64,000 bases of DNA from Bacillota bacterium. GTDB lineage: Bacteria; Bacillota; Bacilli; Paenibacillales; NBRC-103111. The translations under genes were made by a program, and so were the position numbers. Position 1 is the stretch's first letter. Each line of letters begins with the position of its first letter. The notes under the pieces were generated by a model that saw only the letters and a program-made list of their open reading frames with translations, ran no database searches and was not told the origin of the DNA. Location of the stretch: positions 62,001 through 126,000 of the forward strand of contig JAEWGW010000004.1 of NCBI GenBank assembly GCA_023388055.1, written 5' to 3'. Shown piece after piece: positions 51,826 to 59,334 of the stretch.

Positions 51826-53587
51826 ATTCGATATTGACGAAAACCTGGAATCGCCGTTTGACATCAATCACTTCAAACGGGCCATGATTTATATCCGGAA
51901 GCAAAAAAGCCCCATGATTCTGGCCTTCACCTTAAGTGCGCTGTCTGCAGCTGTCGGCCTCTCCGCCCCGCTGATCATGCAGCATATCGTCGACGTGGTG
52001 ATTCCCGATAAAGCAGTTGGCGCCTTGGTCGGCTGGTCGGCCCTGATCCTGTTCACCATCGTGGCCAGCGTCATTATGGCTACCTACCGCTCCCGGATTA
52101 TGACTCGGGTGGGGCAGGATATTATCTTCGATATCCGCACGGATCTGTTCAAGCATCTCCAGGAGCTGCCGTTCCAGTATTATGATGACCGACCCCAGGG
52201 CAAGATCCTGATCCGGGTGGTCAACTACGTCAACTCCGTATCGGATGTGCTGTCCAACGGAATTATCAACTTTGTTCTTGAAATCGTCAACCTGCTGTTT
52301 ATCGCCATCTTTATGTTTATGGTCAACGCCAAGCTGTCCCTCTTGATTCTGGCGGGACTTCCGGTATTCCTGGCCCTGATGATTCTGATCAAGAACGGCC
52401 AGCGCCGGGCCTGGCAGGCGGTTTCCAACAAAAGCTCCAACGTAAACGCCTACCTCCAGGAAAGCATCAGCGGCATCCGCGTCACCCAGATTTTCACCCG
52501 GGAGCAATACAATGAGGGCACCTTCACCCGGCTGGCGGGCAATTTCCGCAAGGCATGGATGCATGCCCAATTGTACAACGGCTTTGTCCCGTTTGCCGTA
52601 GATAATCTGGCCACCATCGTGTCCACCTCCATCTATCTGGTGGGACTGCTGATCCTGGGGCCGGAGGAGGTCACCTTTGGGGTGATCATCGCCATGACCA
52701 GCTACGCCGCCCGGTTCTGGCAGCCGATCCTGAACCTGTCGAACTTGTACAACTCCTTCATCAATGCCGTGGCTTATCTGGAGCGGATCTTCGAAACGTT
52801 GGACGAACCGGTGACGGTAAGCGATATTCCCGACGCCCTGGAGCTGCCCCCCATCAAGGGGGATGTCACCTTCGACGATGTGACCTTCGCCTATGAGCCG
52901 GGCCGCAACATTCTGGAGCATCTGTCCTTTAAGGTAAAAGCCGGGGAGAGCATCGCTCTGGTAGGCCCTACCGGCGCAGGCAAAACCACCGTGGTGAACC
53001 TGATCTCCCGGTTCTACAACATTACCGGCGGACGGATTCTCGTGGACGGTCATGATATCAACCAGGTAACCCTGAAGTCCCTGCGCAGCCAAATGGGCAT
53101 TATGCTCCAGGACAGCTTCATCTTCTCCGGCACTATTCTGGACAATATCCGCTATGGCCGGCTGGATGCTACCGAGGAGGAAGTAATCGCCGCAGCCAAG
53201 GCTGTCCGTGCCCATGACTTCATCCAGGAGTTCGAAATGGGGTACAAAACCGAGGTGAACGAACGCGGCTCCAAGCTATCCCAGGGCCAGCGCCAGCTGA
53301 TCTCCTTCGCCCGGACCCTCTTGGCGAATCCGCGTATTCTGATCCTGGACGAAGCCACCTCCTCCATCGACGCCAAAACCGAGCGCCTGCTGCAGGAAGG
53401 GCTGAACGAGCTGTTGAAGGGCAGAACCTCCTTCATCATCGCCCACCGGCTGTCCACCGTAAAGAACTGCGACAAGATCATGTATGTGGCCGACAAGGGT
53501 GTGGCGGAGGCAGGCTCCCACGATGAGCTTATTGCCCAACGTGGCCTGTATTACCGCTTGTATTCCGCACAGAAAATGGAAGCGTAG
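51812..53587 (+). CDS. Heterodimeric ABC exporter subunit with active Walker B (BmrD/YheH type)
   Basis: A 591-residue partner half. After six helices the ATPase has Walker A LVGPTGAGKTTVVNL, Walker B ILILDEATSSID with the catalytic Glu, but a changed signature, KLSQGQRQL, in place of LSGGQ. Together with the first subunit this gives one working and one degenerate ATP site, the hallmark of BmrCD/TmrAB-type multidrug exporters. It overlaps the first gene by 14 nt and ends at a strong terminator. The AAC(6')-like gene diverges from this pair, which suggests a shared role in drug defence. Confidence 0.93.
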   Translation: MARNKFDIDENLESPFDINHFKRAMIYIRKQKSPMILAFTLSALSAAVGLSAPLIMQHIVDVVIPDKAVGALVGWSALILFTIVASVIMATYRSRIMTRVGQDIIFDIRTDLFKHLQELPFQYYDDRPQGKILIRVVNYVNSVSDVLSNGIINFVLEIVNLLFIAIFMFMVNAKLSLLILAGLPVFLALMILIKNGQRRAWQAVSNKSSNVNAYLQESISGIRVTQIFTREQYNEGTFTRLAGNFRKAWMHAQLYNGFVPFAVDNLATIVSTSIYLVGLLILGPEEVTFGVIIAMTSYAARFWQPILNLSNLYNSFINAVAYLERIFETLDEPVTVSDIPDALELPPIKGDVTFDDVTFAYEPGRNILEHLSFKVKAGESIALVGPTGAGKTTVVNLISRFYNITGGRILVDGHDINQVTLKSLRSQMGIMLQDSFIFSGTILDNIRYGRLDATEEEVIAAAKAVRAHDFIQEFEMGYKTEVNERGSKLSQGQRQLISFARTLLANPRILILDEATSSIDAKTERLLQEGLNELLKGRTSFIIAHRLSTVKNCDKIMYVADKGVAEAGSHDELIAQRGLYYRLYSAQKMEA

Positions 53588-53605
53588 ACGCCTTACGGCG
53601 ACAAA

Positions 53606-53644
53606 AACCCCCGGCCCTCTTGTGGAGGAATCCGGGGGTTTTTT
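53606..53644 (+). terminator. Intrinsic terminator of the ABC exporter operon
   Basis: AACCCCCGG/CCGGGGGTT arms (53606-53640), then TTTTTT. Confidence 0.88.
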
Positions 53645-53675
53645 GAGTTGTCCGGCGAGCTTGAGGCGGACGGGT

Positions 53676-53924
53676 TTAGCTTGGAGCGGCATCCTTCCAA
53701 GCCGGCAGCTTGGCCATGGTGCGTGCCGCAATACCACGGGCGGCTTGTCCGTCCAGGCCTTGAGTACGGATGAGGAAGCCGGTCATTCCCTCCAGCCTTT
53801 CTTCATACGACTGCATCGTTCCGTCCGGTCTGGCGCAGAAGCCGCAATAATCCTTGCTTTTATCCCCACCGGGAAAATCGGTGTCCTGGGTCATCGGCAT
53901 GCCGCAGGCAATACATATTTTCAT
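53676..53924 (-). CDS. Small zinc-ribbon protein
   Basis: An 82-residue protein. Two Cys pairs are visible: CIACGMPM near residue 4 and YCGFCARPDG near residue 26. This is the putative zinc-ribbon pattern (Zn_ribbon_2, from memory), followed by a helical tail. The ATG overlaps the stop of the CMD gene by 4 nt (ATGA). It is the last gene of a four-gene TetR-led operon. The partner of the ribbon is unknown. Confidence 0.85.
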   Translation of the reverse strand: MKICIACGMPMTQDTDFPGGDKSKDYCGFCARPDGTMQSYEERLEGMTGFLIRTQGLDGQAARGIAARTMAKLPAWKDAAPS

Positions 53925-54229
53925 GCTTTTTCATACGCCTCTAATGCCGGAGCCAGGCACTGGGTGATTCCTGTTACACCGCTGACGGTCAGGGTCATTA
54001 CAATGGTGTCCCGGACCTCCTCCCGGGTTGCTCCCGCCCGTTTGGCCATAGGCACATGGGCCACAACTGCTCCCGCTTCCCCCCGCGAGGCCTTAATGCC
54101 GATATAGATCAGCTGCCGCAGCTTATCGTCCAAGGACAATTGAGACAGCGTGCCGATCAGTTGGTCGAAGGCCTTGGCCGCCTCCGGCGACTCCTCCCGG
54201 AACACCTGGAATGCATTTTTACCTGACAT
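53921..54229 (-). CDS. Carboxymuconolactone-decarboxylase (AhpD-like) family protein
   Basis: A 102-residue helical protein with the CMD core LDDKLRQLIYIGIKASRGEAGAVVAHVPMAKRAGATREEVRDTIVMTL. It lacks the CxxC redox pair of AhpD, so peroxidase activity is unlikely as read. Such proteins form trimers or hexamers and often act in small-molecule metabolism. GGAAG precedes the ATG. It starts 2 bp after the wHTH-like gene and overlaps the zinc-ribbon gene by 4 nt. Confidence 0.9.
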   Translation of the reverse strand: MSGKNAFQVFREESPEAAKAFDQLIGTLSQLSLDDKLRQLIYIGIKASRGEAGAVVAHVPMAKRAGATREEVRDTIVMTLTVSGVTGITQCLAPALEAYEKA

Positions 54230-54231
54230 AG

Positions 54232-54450
54232 TTACCGCTTCCCCTCATATGGATTCACTCCCAAATCTTTAAACCCCTCTACTCCCAGCTCCGTCAGAAC
54301 GAAGTACTTGGGATTTTGTTCATCCCGCCGGAACCAGCCCAGCTCCAGCAGCCGCTCGAACAGCCGGTTTCCCAGCGTCCCCCCCAGATGCTCGTAGCAT
54401 GGCTTCGCCATTAATGGGATTGGGTCAGTTTGCGTCCTCCGCAGCGTCAT
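54232..54450 (-). CDS. 72-residue protein resembling the C-terminal half of ArsR-type regulators
   Basis: The text CYEHLGGTLGNRLFERLLELGWF...YFVLTELGVEGFKDLGVNP matches, by eye, the region that follows the helix-turn-helix in a group of ArsR-family regulators (RTCYDHLAG...LT.AG...LG). Here it is a free-standing small protein with no HTH of its own. GGAG with good spacing precedes the ATG, and the gene overlaps the TetR gene by 4 nt, so it is a real translated unit of this operon. It may act as a ligand or protein-binding module; that is inference. Confidence 0.65.
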   Translation of the reverse strand: MTLRRTQTDPIPLMAKPCYEHLGGTLGNRLFERLLELGWFRRDEQNPKYFVLTELGVEGFKDLGVNPYEGKR

Positions 54451-55061
54451 GGCAGATCAGCTCCTTTTTTTTGAACCAGCTTCAAATAATGCTCCGTCAG
54501 GGTTTGCCCATGTCGGCGGAGAACCCCTCCCTCCGGCGCGAACAAATCCCCGTTGCCCAGATAATAATGGATCAGCCCCATCCATGTATTAAACAGCAAG
54601 CTCAAGGGCAGCTCCGTTTCTCCGTCCACACCTGCTTCCGCCTGCTCCCGCTCCAGCGCTTGGCTGAAATGGAAGGACACCGCCGACTGCAGCCCCGTCC
54701 AGGCATCTCTGGCCTCCTGCGGAAGCAGCCGGTTCTCGATGACCAGCCGGGTATAAAAGGGCTCATGCCTGCTTATGCCGGCAATATGAACGTCAAGAAA
54801 CTCCCGGAGTGTCCGGCAGGAAACCGCTGACAGGTGGGTGTCTTGGGCAATTTCACCGCAATAGGCTTCCAGCACCTCTGCAACCAGCCGCTCCTGAGTG
54901 GGAAAATGGAGGAACACCGTGCCGTGGGAAACACCAGCCGCCTTGGCTATATCAGCCATCCGGGCGGCCTGGATGCCCTGGGCGGAGAAGACGTCATAAG
55001 CAGCCTGCAGCAGCGCCGTTCGGGTCTCTTCCTTCTGCAATTGGCGCGTTGTTTTCTTCAT
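54447..55061 (-). CDS. TetR-family transcriptional regulator
   Basis: A 204-residue regulator. The HTH is at residues 10-60 (EETRTALLQAAYDVFSAQGIQAARMADIAKAAGVSHGTVFLHFPTQERLV), followed by an all-helical ligand domain. GGAG lies 7 nt before the ATG. It heads a tightly packed operon (wHTH-like, CMD, zinc ribbon) with 4-nt overlaps and likely represses it. A short direct AT-rich palindrome, TGACTGTATAGTCA (55081-55094), lies about 20 bp upstream of the ATG and could be its operator. Confidence 0.92.
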   Translation of the reverse strand: MKKTTRQLQKEETRTALLQAAYDVFSAQGIQAARMADIAKAAGVSHGTVFLHFPTQERLVAEVLEAYCGEIAQDTHLSAVSCRTLREFLDVHIAGISRHEPFYTRLVIENRLLPQEARDAWTGLQSAVSFHFSQALEREQAEAGVDGETELPLSLLFNTWMGLIHYYLGNGDLFAPEGGVLRRHGQTLTEHYLKLVQKKGADLP

Positions 55062-55080
55062 TCGATGACTCCTTAATCAC

Positions 55081-55094
55081 TGACTGTATAGTCA
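55081..55094. promoter_or_regulatory. Candidate operator upstream of the TetR operon
   Basis: TGACTGTATAGTCA is a near-perfect 14-bp palindrome 20 bp before the TetR start codon, a common place for an autorepressor site. Confidence 0.55.
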
Positions 55095-55104
55095 TTATAT
55101 TCCC

Positions 55105-55138
55105 AAAAGAAAATCCTGTCCATAGGGAAGACAGGATG
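55105..55138 (-). terminator. Intrinsic terminator of the QueG-like/MarR operon
   Basis: ATCCTGTC/GACAGGAT arms (55113-55137), then TTTTCTTTT on the reverse strand. Confidence 0.8.
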
Positions 55139-55168
55139 ACTTGCTCCGCGCTGCACCGGGCCAGCCGG

Positions 55169-55597
55169 CTACACGATCCGCTGCAGCTTACTTAACACCT
55201 CGAAAAAGTCCTTCAGCCGTTCGGCGCCGATTTCCCGCTCTACAGCCGCCTGGGCCTCCTCCCATAAGGGCATAGCCTCCTCCAGCTTGGTTTGGCCGCC
55301 GGCACTTAAGGAAACGGATTTTTTCCGGGAATCCGTTTCATCGGGCTTTACCTGGACGTATTCTTTTTTGCGGAGAGTCTCCACATTCCGGGTTACGGTG
55401 GTTTGGTCCATCAGGGCCAGCTCCGCCAGCTCGCCGATGGATATCTGGGGGTGGGCCGAAATATCCACCAGCAGCCCGAATTGCGCCGCAGGCAGCCCCG
55501 CGGGCAAAAAATGCCTGTCATAAAATTGCGTCACCGCTCTGGCGGTCATCCGCATCTGCTTGCATGCGCATTTATGGACGGAACGGCCTGCTGCCAT
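55169..55597 (-). CDS. MarR-family transcriptional regulator
   Basis: A 142-residue regulator with the MarR winged helix (FGLLVDISAHPQISIGELAELALMDQTTVTRNVETLRKKEYVQVKPDETDSRKKSVSLS). Two Cys near the N-terminus (HKCACKQ) are a possible redox switch. GGGAAG lies 8 nt before the ATG at 55597. It follows the epoxyqueuosine-reductase-like gene after about 17 bp and shares its transcript. The twin palindromes upstream of that gene are its likely operators. Confidence 0.9.
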   Translation of the reverse strand: MAAGRSVHKCACKQMRMTARAVTQFYDRHFLPAGLPAAQFGLLVDISAHPQISIGELAELALMDQTTVTRNVETLRKKEYVQVKPDETDSRKKSVSLSAGGQTKLEEAMPLWEEAQAAVEREIGAERLKDFFEVLSKLQRIV

Positions 55598-55614
55598 ACT
55601 TGTCACTTCCCTCT

Positions 55615-56652
55615 TTATGCCTCCAACAGCAACTCATCCCGAACGGTTTCGGCCATACGGCGGATGCCGTCATGGCTGCTGCCGCAGGCCTGCAGAATCG
55701 GGTCGCGGTAGCTGTCCCGGTAATTGTTGCGCATATAGTTTAACACATTTATTTTCCACTTCCATAATTCTTCCCCGGATAAATAGAAAAATTTGGGCTG
55801 GATCTTCTCCCGGTAGGTTTCCTCGGAGAGCTCCAGAATCCGCTCCGGCTCCAAAAGCCCCGCCACCTCCGTCAATCCGGGGAAATCCAGGGCCTCCTTC
55901 CATTGGTTCCGGTTAATGGGGCAGGCATCCTGGCACAGATCGCAGCCGTAGATGCAGGTCCCGAAGCTATTGCGGAGGGGCTCCTGCCACAGATCGCGGC
56001 CGCCGAAGGTGGTCATGTAGGAGATACAGGCGGTGGGCTGCATGACGTAGGGAGCGGACAAGGAGCTGGTGGGGCAGGCGGACTGGCATTTAGTGCAGCT
56101 TTTGGGGCATTGGGGCAATATCTCCTGCTGGCGCAGCTCCATCTCTCCGTCGGTCAGCCATGCCTCCAGATGAATCCAGGAGCCGCTTTTGGTGTACAAA
56201 AAGTTATTCCGCCGGATGATGCCGAGCCCCGCCTCCAGAGCCGCCCAACGCAGACCCACCACGCCGAACTTCCGGTTGCCAGCGGTGCGCATCCCCAGCT
56301 CCTGCAGATATTCCTCCATCTGAAGACTGCTTTGGTATTCCGTTGTATTCGCATCCGCGCGAATATCCGTCAGATAGGCTTTGGCGATACGGCCTCTCAC
56401 CTGCTCTGGAATCCGGTATTTGCCGTAAGGCATGGTGAGGACCACCACCGACCTTGCCCAGGGAAAATGCGCCAGCGGCTCCGTCAACCGCAGCTGGTTC
56501 CGGTAAAAGGGCACGGATTCCGGAAGCTTCTCCATCCGCTCGGCGAATTTATCCCTGTAACCGCCCATAGCGTCGATAGGGATAATGCCGCAGCCCTCAT
56601 ACCCCAGCTCCTCCGCACGCTGGCGGATCAGCTGTTCCTTGGTGAGTGTCAT
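55615..56652 (-). CDS. Epoxyqueuosine reductase-like (QueG-type) 4Fe-4S protein
   Basis: A 345-residue protein. The N-terminal part has the QueG-like substrate/cobalamin domain text (FPWARSVVVLTMPYGKYRIPEQ). Two ferredoxin-type clusters follow: CPKSCTKCQSACPT near residue 185 and GTCIYGCDLCQDACPIN near 230. QueG makes queuosine from epoxyqueuosine in tRNA wobble positions. The HEAT-like C-terminal domain of full QueG is short here, and the gene sits with a MarR regulator, so it may be a paralogue with another substrate. AAGGAGG fixes the ATG at 56652; a twin palindromic operator lies directly upstream. Confidence 0.8.
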   Translation of the reverse strand: MTLTKEQLIRQRAEELGYEGCGIIPIDAMGGYRDKFAERMEKLPESVPFYRNQLRLTEPLAHFPWARSVVVLTMPYGKYRIPEQVRGRIAKAYLTDIRADANTTEYQSSLQMEEYLQELGMRTAGNRKFGVVGLRWAALEAGLGIIRRNNFLYTKSGSWIHLEAWLTDGEMELRQQEILPQCPKSCTKCQSACPTSSLSAPYVMQPTACISYMTTFGGRDLWQEPLRNSFGTCIYGCDLCQDACPINRNQWKEALDFPGLTEVAGLLEPERILELSEETYREKIQPKFFYLSGEELWKWKINVLNYMRNNYRDSYRDPILQACGSSHDGIRRMAETVRDELLLEA

Positions 56653-56670
56653 GCCGGTTGCCTCCTTTAT

Positions 56671-56750
56671 ATGTATATGCATATATAGAACATGAAAGGT
56701 TTGTTGGCTTCAAGCAGGATCGATCCGCATTTTCATGTATATGCATATAT
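56671..56750. promoter_or_regulatory. Twin identical palindromic operators upstream of the QueG-like/MarR operon
   Basis: ATGTATATGCATATAT occurs twice without mismatch, at 56671-56686 and 56735-56750, 64 bp apart (about six helical turns). The core TATATGCATATA is a perfect palindrome. One copy lies just before the ribosome site. They are probable sites for the MarR protein of the same operon. Confidence 0.75.
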
Positions 56751-56857
56751 TATTCCCGCCTGCTGCAGGTGTCAAGCAGAATCCGGCCGCCCAGACGGGC
56801 AGCTGTAGTAGCTGCTGCAAGACACCTAAGAGCACTGCGGAACGGCAACGCCAAGGA

Positions 56858-57532
56858 TCAGGCCTCGCGCCCGTCGGGCTGTGTCTGGAGATACGGACTG
56901 GGCTGATTGGGGTCGATGCCGCGTTTGCGAAGGTCTTTGTTGATGACCCGATTCATATTCCGGGCCATCAACCACCAGATTACTCCCGGCAGCCGGAACT
57001 GGGCCGCCTCATATACACGTGGCGGTGCAACCTCTCCCCGTTCCACATGGCCGAAGAACAATTCCAGCTGGGCAAACACCCTTTTGCCGTGGGGCAGAGT
57101 ATGGATAGGCTTGCCGTTCAGTAACGCCCCCATCCCCATAACAAAGCCCCCCTTGTACTTCACCGGGCAGCTTTGTGCGAAGAGCTCCAACAGCTGGAGT
57201 CCGCATTCATGGGTGTGGGGGTATGGCATCCCTCCCTGGATGATGCCGTACAGGTCCTGCCCGTGGAGGAGCTCCGGGTGCTCTGCCAGCAGCTCCAAAA
57301 ACGCCACGGTATCGGCCGGATACGTATTGATGTAACAGGGTCCGCAGATCACCAGAGCATCCGCCTGGGAAACGGCCTCCAGCAGTCTGCCGGGGCGGTT
57401 CAGATGGGCGTACAGCTGCCAGACCTCGGCCGACTGCCCGTGCCCGGTGAGGTATTCCTGCGCCATATCGGCTAAACGCGCACTGGTTCCTTTTGGCCGC
57501 GGACTGGCATTCAACAGCAGTACCTTTCTCAT
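56858..57532 (-). CDS. Flavodoxin-like NAD(P)H-dependent oxidoreductase
   Basis: A 224-residue flavoprotein. The FMN phosphate loop is LLNASPRPKGTSARLADMA, and ICGPCYINTYPADTVAFLELL is the second flavin contact of the NADPH-dependent FMN-reductase family. A longer C-terminal part contains VIWWLMARNMNRVINKDLRKRGIDP. It overlaps the preceding FMN-reductase gene by 4 nt (ATGA). It is the third gene in a TetR-led operon of two flavoproteins, probably a quinone or azo-type reductase system; substrates are unknown. Confidence 0.88.
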   Translation of the reverse strand: MRKVLLLNASPRPKGTSARLADMAQEYLTGHGQSAEVWQLYAHLNRPGRLLEAVSQADALVICGPCYINTYPADTVAFLELLAEHPELLHGQDLYGIIQGGMPYPHTHECGLQLLELFAQSCPVKYKGGFVMGMGALLNGKPIHTLPHGKRVFAQLELFFGHVERGEVAPPRVYEAAQFRLPGVIWWLMARNMNRVINKDLRKRGIDPNQPSPYLQTQPDGREA

Positions 57533-58074
57533 ATGCCCACCGCCTCCTTGGCAATTGTCCGTACGATCTCAAGCTCCGCAGGCTTCCCCGAATCCACCAC
57601 AAACGGCTTGCCCGCACCCCGGGTAATCGTCAGCATCTCGCGGATCAGCCTGGAAAATGCCGCCGTCTCCGCTCCGGTAACACCGTCCCGCACCCCCACG
57701 GCCATCAGCCGGAATTGCCGCCCGGAGAAACCGCCCTTTACCATTTCTCCCTTTTCCACAAAATAACGCCGGTCCATCAGGAGTGCGAATTTATCCAGCA
57801 CCCGCTTCGCCTTGACGGAGTATCCCCCGAACACCATTGGCGTAACCAGAACCAGCAGCCCGGCCTCCAGCACCTGGGGAAAAATCCAGTCCGCATCATC
57901 CCGCACCACACAGCGGTTATAGCTTTGGTAGGTGCAGCCCCCGCAGTTGCGGCATGGCTCTACCCGTGTCTGGTCCAAGGAAATGTACCTGCAATCCGCC
58001 CCCAAGGCCAGCAGCTCCTTATGCAGCATATGGCCTATGCCGTGTTTCCCCTCATCCGCAAGCAAGGTGATCAT
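57529..58074 (-). CDS. NADPH-dependent FMN reductase family protein
   Basis: A 181-residue flavodoxin-fold protein starting MITLLADEGKHGIGHMLHKEL. A Cys-rich loop, CRNCGGCTYQSYNRCVVRDD, near residue 42 is unusual and is typical of the iron-sulfur-flavoprotein or multimeric reductase subgroup. LLVLVTPMVFGGYSVKAKRVLDKF is the flavin region. Its start overlaps the TetR gene by 4 nt and its end overlaps the next flavoprotein by 4 nt, so all three are coupled. Confidence 0.88.
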   Translation of the reverse strand: MITLLADEGKHGIGHMLHKELLALGADCRYISLDQTRVEPCRNCGGCTYQSYNRCVVRDDADWIFPQVLEAGLLVLVTPMVFGGYSVKAKRVLDKFALLMDRRYFVEKGEMVKGGFSGRQFRLMAVGVRDGVTGAETAAFSRLIREMLTITRGAGKPFVVDSGKPAELEIVRTIAKEAVGI

Positions 58075-58697
58075 AGCTCCTCCTTATCTCCGTCCGCTCC
58101 TCCGGGACAGGCCAGAATACCGTTTAATACCAGGTCCATCTGTACGGCAAAAAGCTCCTCCGCCTCCGCGAAGCTTATCCCTTGCCGCCGGGAAATCATC
58201 AGATTGAAGCCGAGAAAGGAGCTCCACAGGGCAAAGGCCGTGTGGGCCGGATTCAACTGCCGGATCTGACCGGCGGCTATCCCCTCCTCCAGCCTGGCTG
58301 CCATATAGCCGATCCATTCCGGCGGGGTGCCGGTGTCCCCCTGATGTCTGCTGTACTTGTGCAGGACAATCAGGTTATACTTCTCCGCCTCCTCCAAGGC
58401 CAGCCTCAGAATCCTGTGGAACACCCGCCTCGCATTCCAGACGAAATCCCGGCTCTCGTCCAATACGCCGCGGATTTCCCCATGGAGCCAGGCCGTTTCC
58501 TGCTCCTCAATGGCGTCGATGATCTCCTGCTTATCCTTAAAATGGTGGTACAGCACACCTGTGGAATAATTCATCTCCTGAATGATCTTTCGCACGGAAA
58601 CCGCCTCGAAGCCCTCCCGGATGCCAATGCCCAAGGCAGTCTCCAGAATGGCCTGGCGGACCTTGTCGCTGCGCTGCTTCTGCTCATCTCTTGCCAT
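58071..58697 (-). CDS. TetR-family transcriptional regulator
   Basis: A 208-residue regulator with the HTH at residues 12-60 (VRQAILETALGIGIREGFEAVSVRKIIQEMNYSTGVLYHHFKDKQEIIDAIEEQ) and a helical ligand domain. It heads the operon of two flavoproteins and overlaps the first by 4 nt. An ATAACACTGTTATGT-type palindrome just upstream (58738-58752) could be its operator. Confidence 0.92.
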   Translation of the reverse strand: MARDEQKQRSDKVRQAILETALGIGIREGFEAVSVRKIIQEMNYSTGVLYHHFKDKQEIIDAIEEQETAWLHGEIRGVLDESRDFVWNARRVFHRILRLALEEAEKYNLIVLHKYSRHQGDTGTPPEWIGYMAARLEEGIAAGQIRQLNPAHTAFALWSSFLGFNLMISRRQGISFAEAEELFAVQMDLVLNGILACPGGADGDKEEL

Positions 58698-58737
58698 AAG
58701 GACGGTCCCCCCCAGCTTGGCATAACGCCATTATTTT

Positions 58738-58752
58738 TCATAACACTGTTAT
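58738..58752. promoter_or_regulatory. Candidate operator upstream of the flavoprotein TetR operon
   Basis: CATAACACTGTTATG is a 15-bp palindrome centred about 48 bp before the TetR start codon, consistent with an autorepressor site. Confidence 0.65.
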
Positions 58753-58838
58753 GTAAATTGTAGGCCGGGTGCCGGGGACTGTCAAGAGGCAGACGGTTAT
58801 GGGGGCAAAAGAGGCGCAGGGAGGGTGGAATTGGTGAA

Positions 58839-58882
58839 GGATGGGGGTCGGATGGGGGTCGGATGGGGGTCGGATGGGAGTT
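58839..58882 (+). repeat. 11-bp G-rich tandem repeat, four units
   Basis: GGATGGGGGTC occurs three times perfectly (58839-58871) and once imperfectly. Three runs of five G and one of three G on one strand fit a G-quadruplex-forming pattern. It lies in the divergent gap between the TetR operon and the Bcr-type exporter. Confidence 0.85.
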
Positions 58883-58944
58883 GGAAGCGGGCAGCGGAGG
58901 CAGCTAGTTGGCGGTTGGTGCGTTGGCGGGGTACCACAAGCAGC

Positions 58945-59120
58945 TGTATATGAATTTTCATATATAATTTCCGGGAAACGCTCCAAACAGGTCATTAAAC
59001 ACGAAATTTCATGCATAATTGGGCCGATTTGGTTATACTGGGCTATTTATATATGAAATTTCGAGTATAACCCCTCAGAAAAGCTCAAATTCCAAAATGA
59101 AACACGAAATTTCGAGTTCA
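58945..59120. repeat. Quartet element F: four 25-bp boxes, forward-forward-reverse-reverse
   Basis: Boxes built on ACGAAATTTCATGCATAATT lie at about 58945-58969 and 58996-59020 (forward) and 59045-59069 and 59096-59120 (reverse). Both steps are 51 bp. The central gap is only 24 bp, about one helical turn less than in the other elements; the total is 176 bp. The AT-rich box differs fully from elements A-D. Confidence 0.78.
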
Positions 59121-59334
59121 GCATCTGGCCAGCCCCCCTGACTACCACTACCGTAACACCGTCTTCTCCCCACGCCCTCCAAGTCCCCTGATTACTCTAT
59201 TTTCCCTCCCTCACCGCCCTCGCCCGCCCCCCTCTTCCACTTCCACCGGAGTTCCGGCACGCCTTGCATATTCATCCTGTTCAACCCTTGCGCTTTGGTG
59301 TATTCTGGTAGGAACAGAAAGGCAGGTTGCGCCC

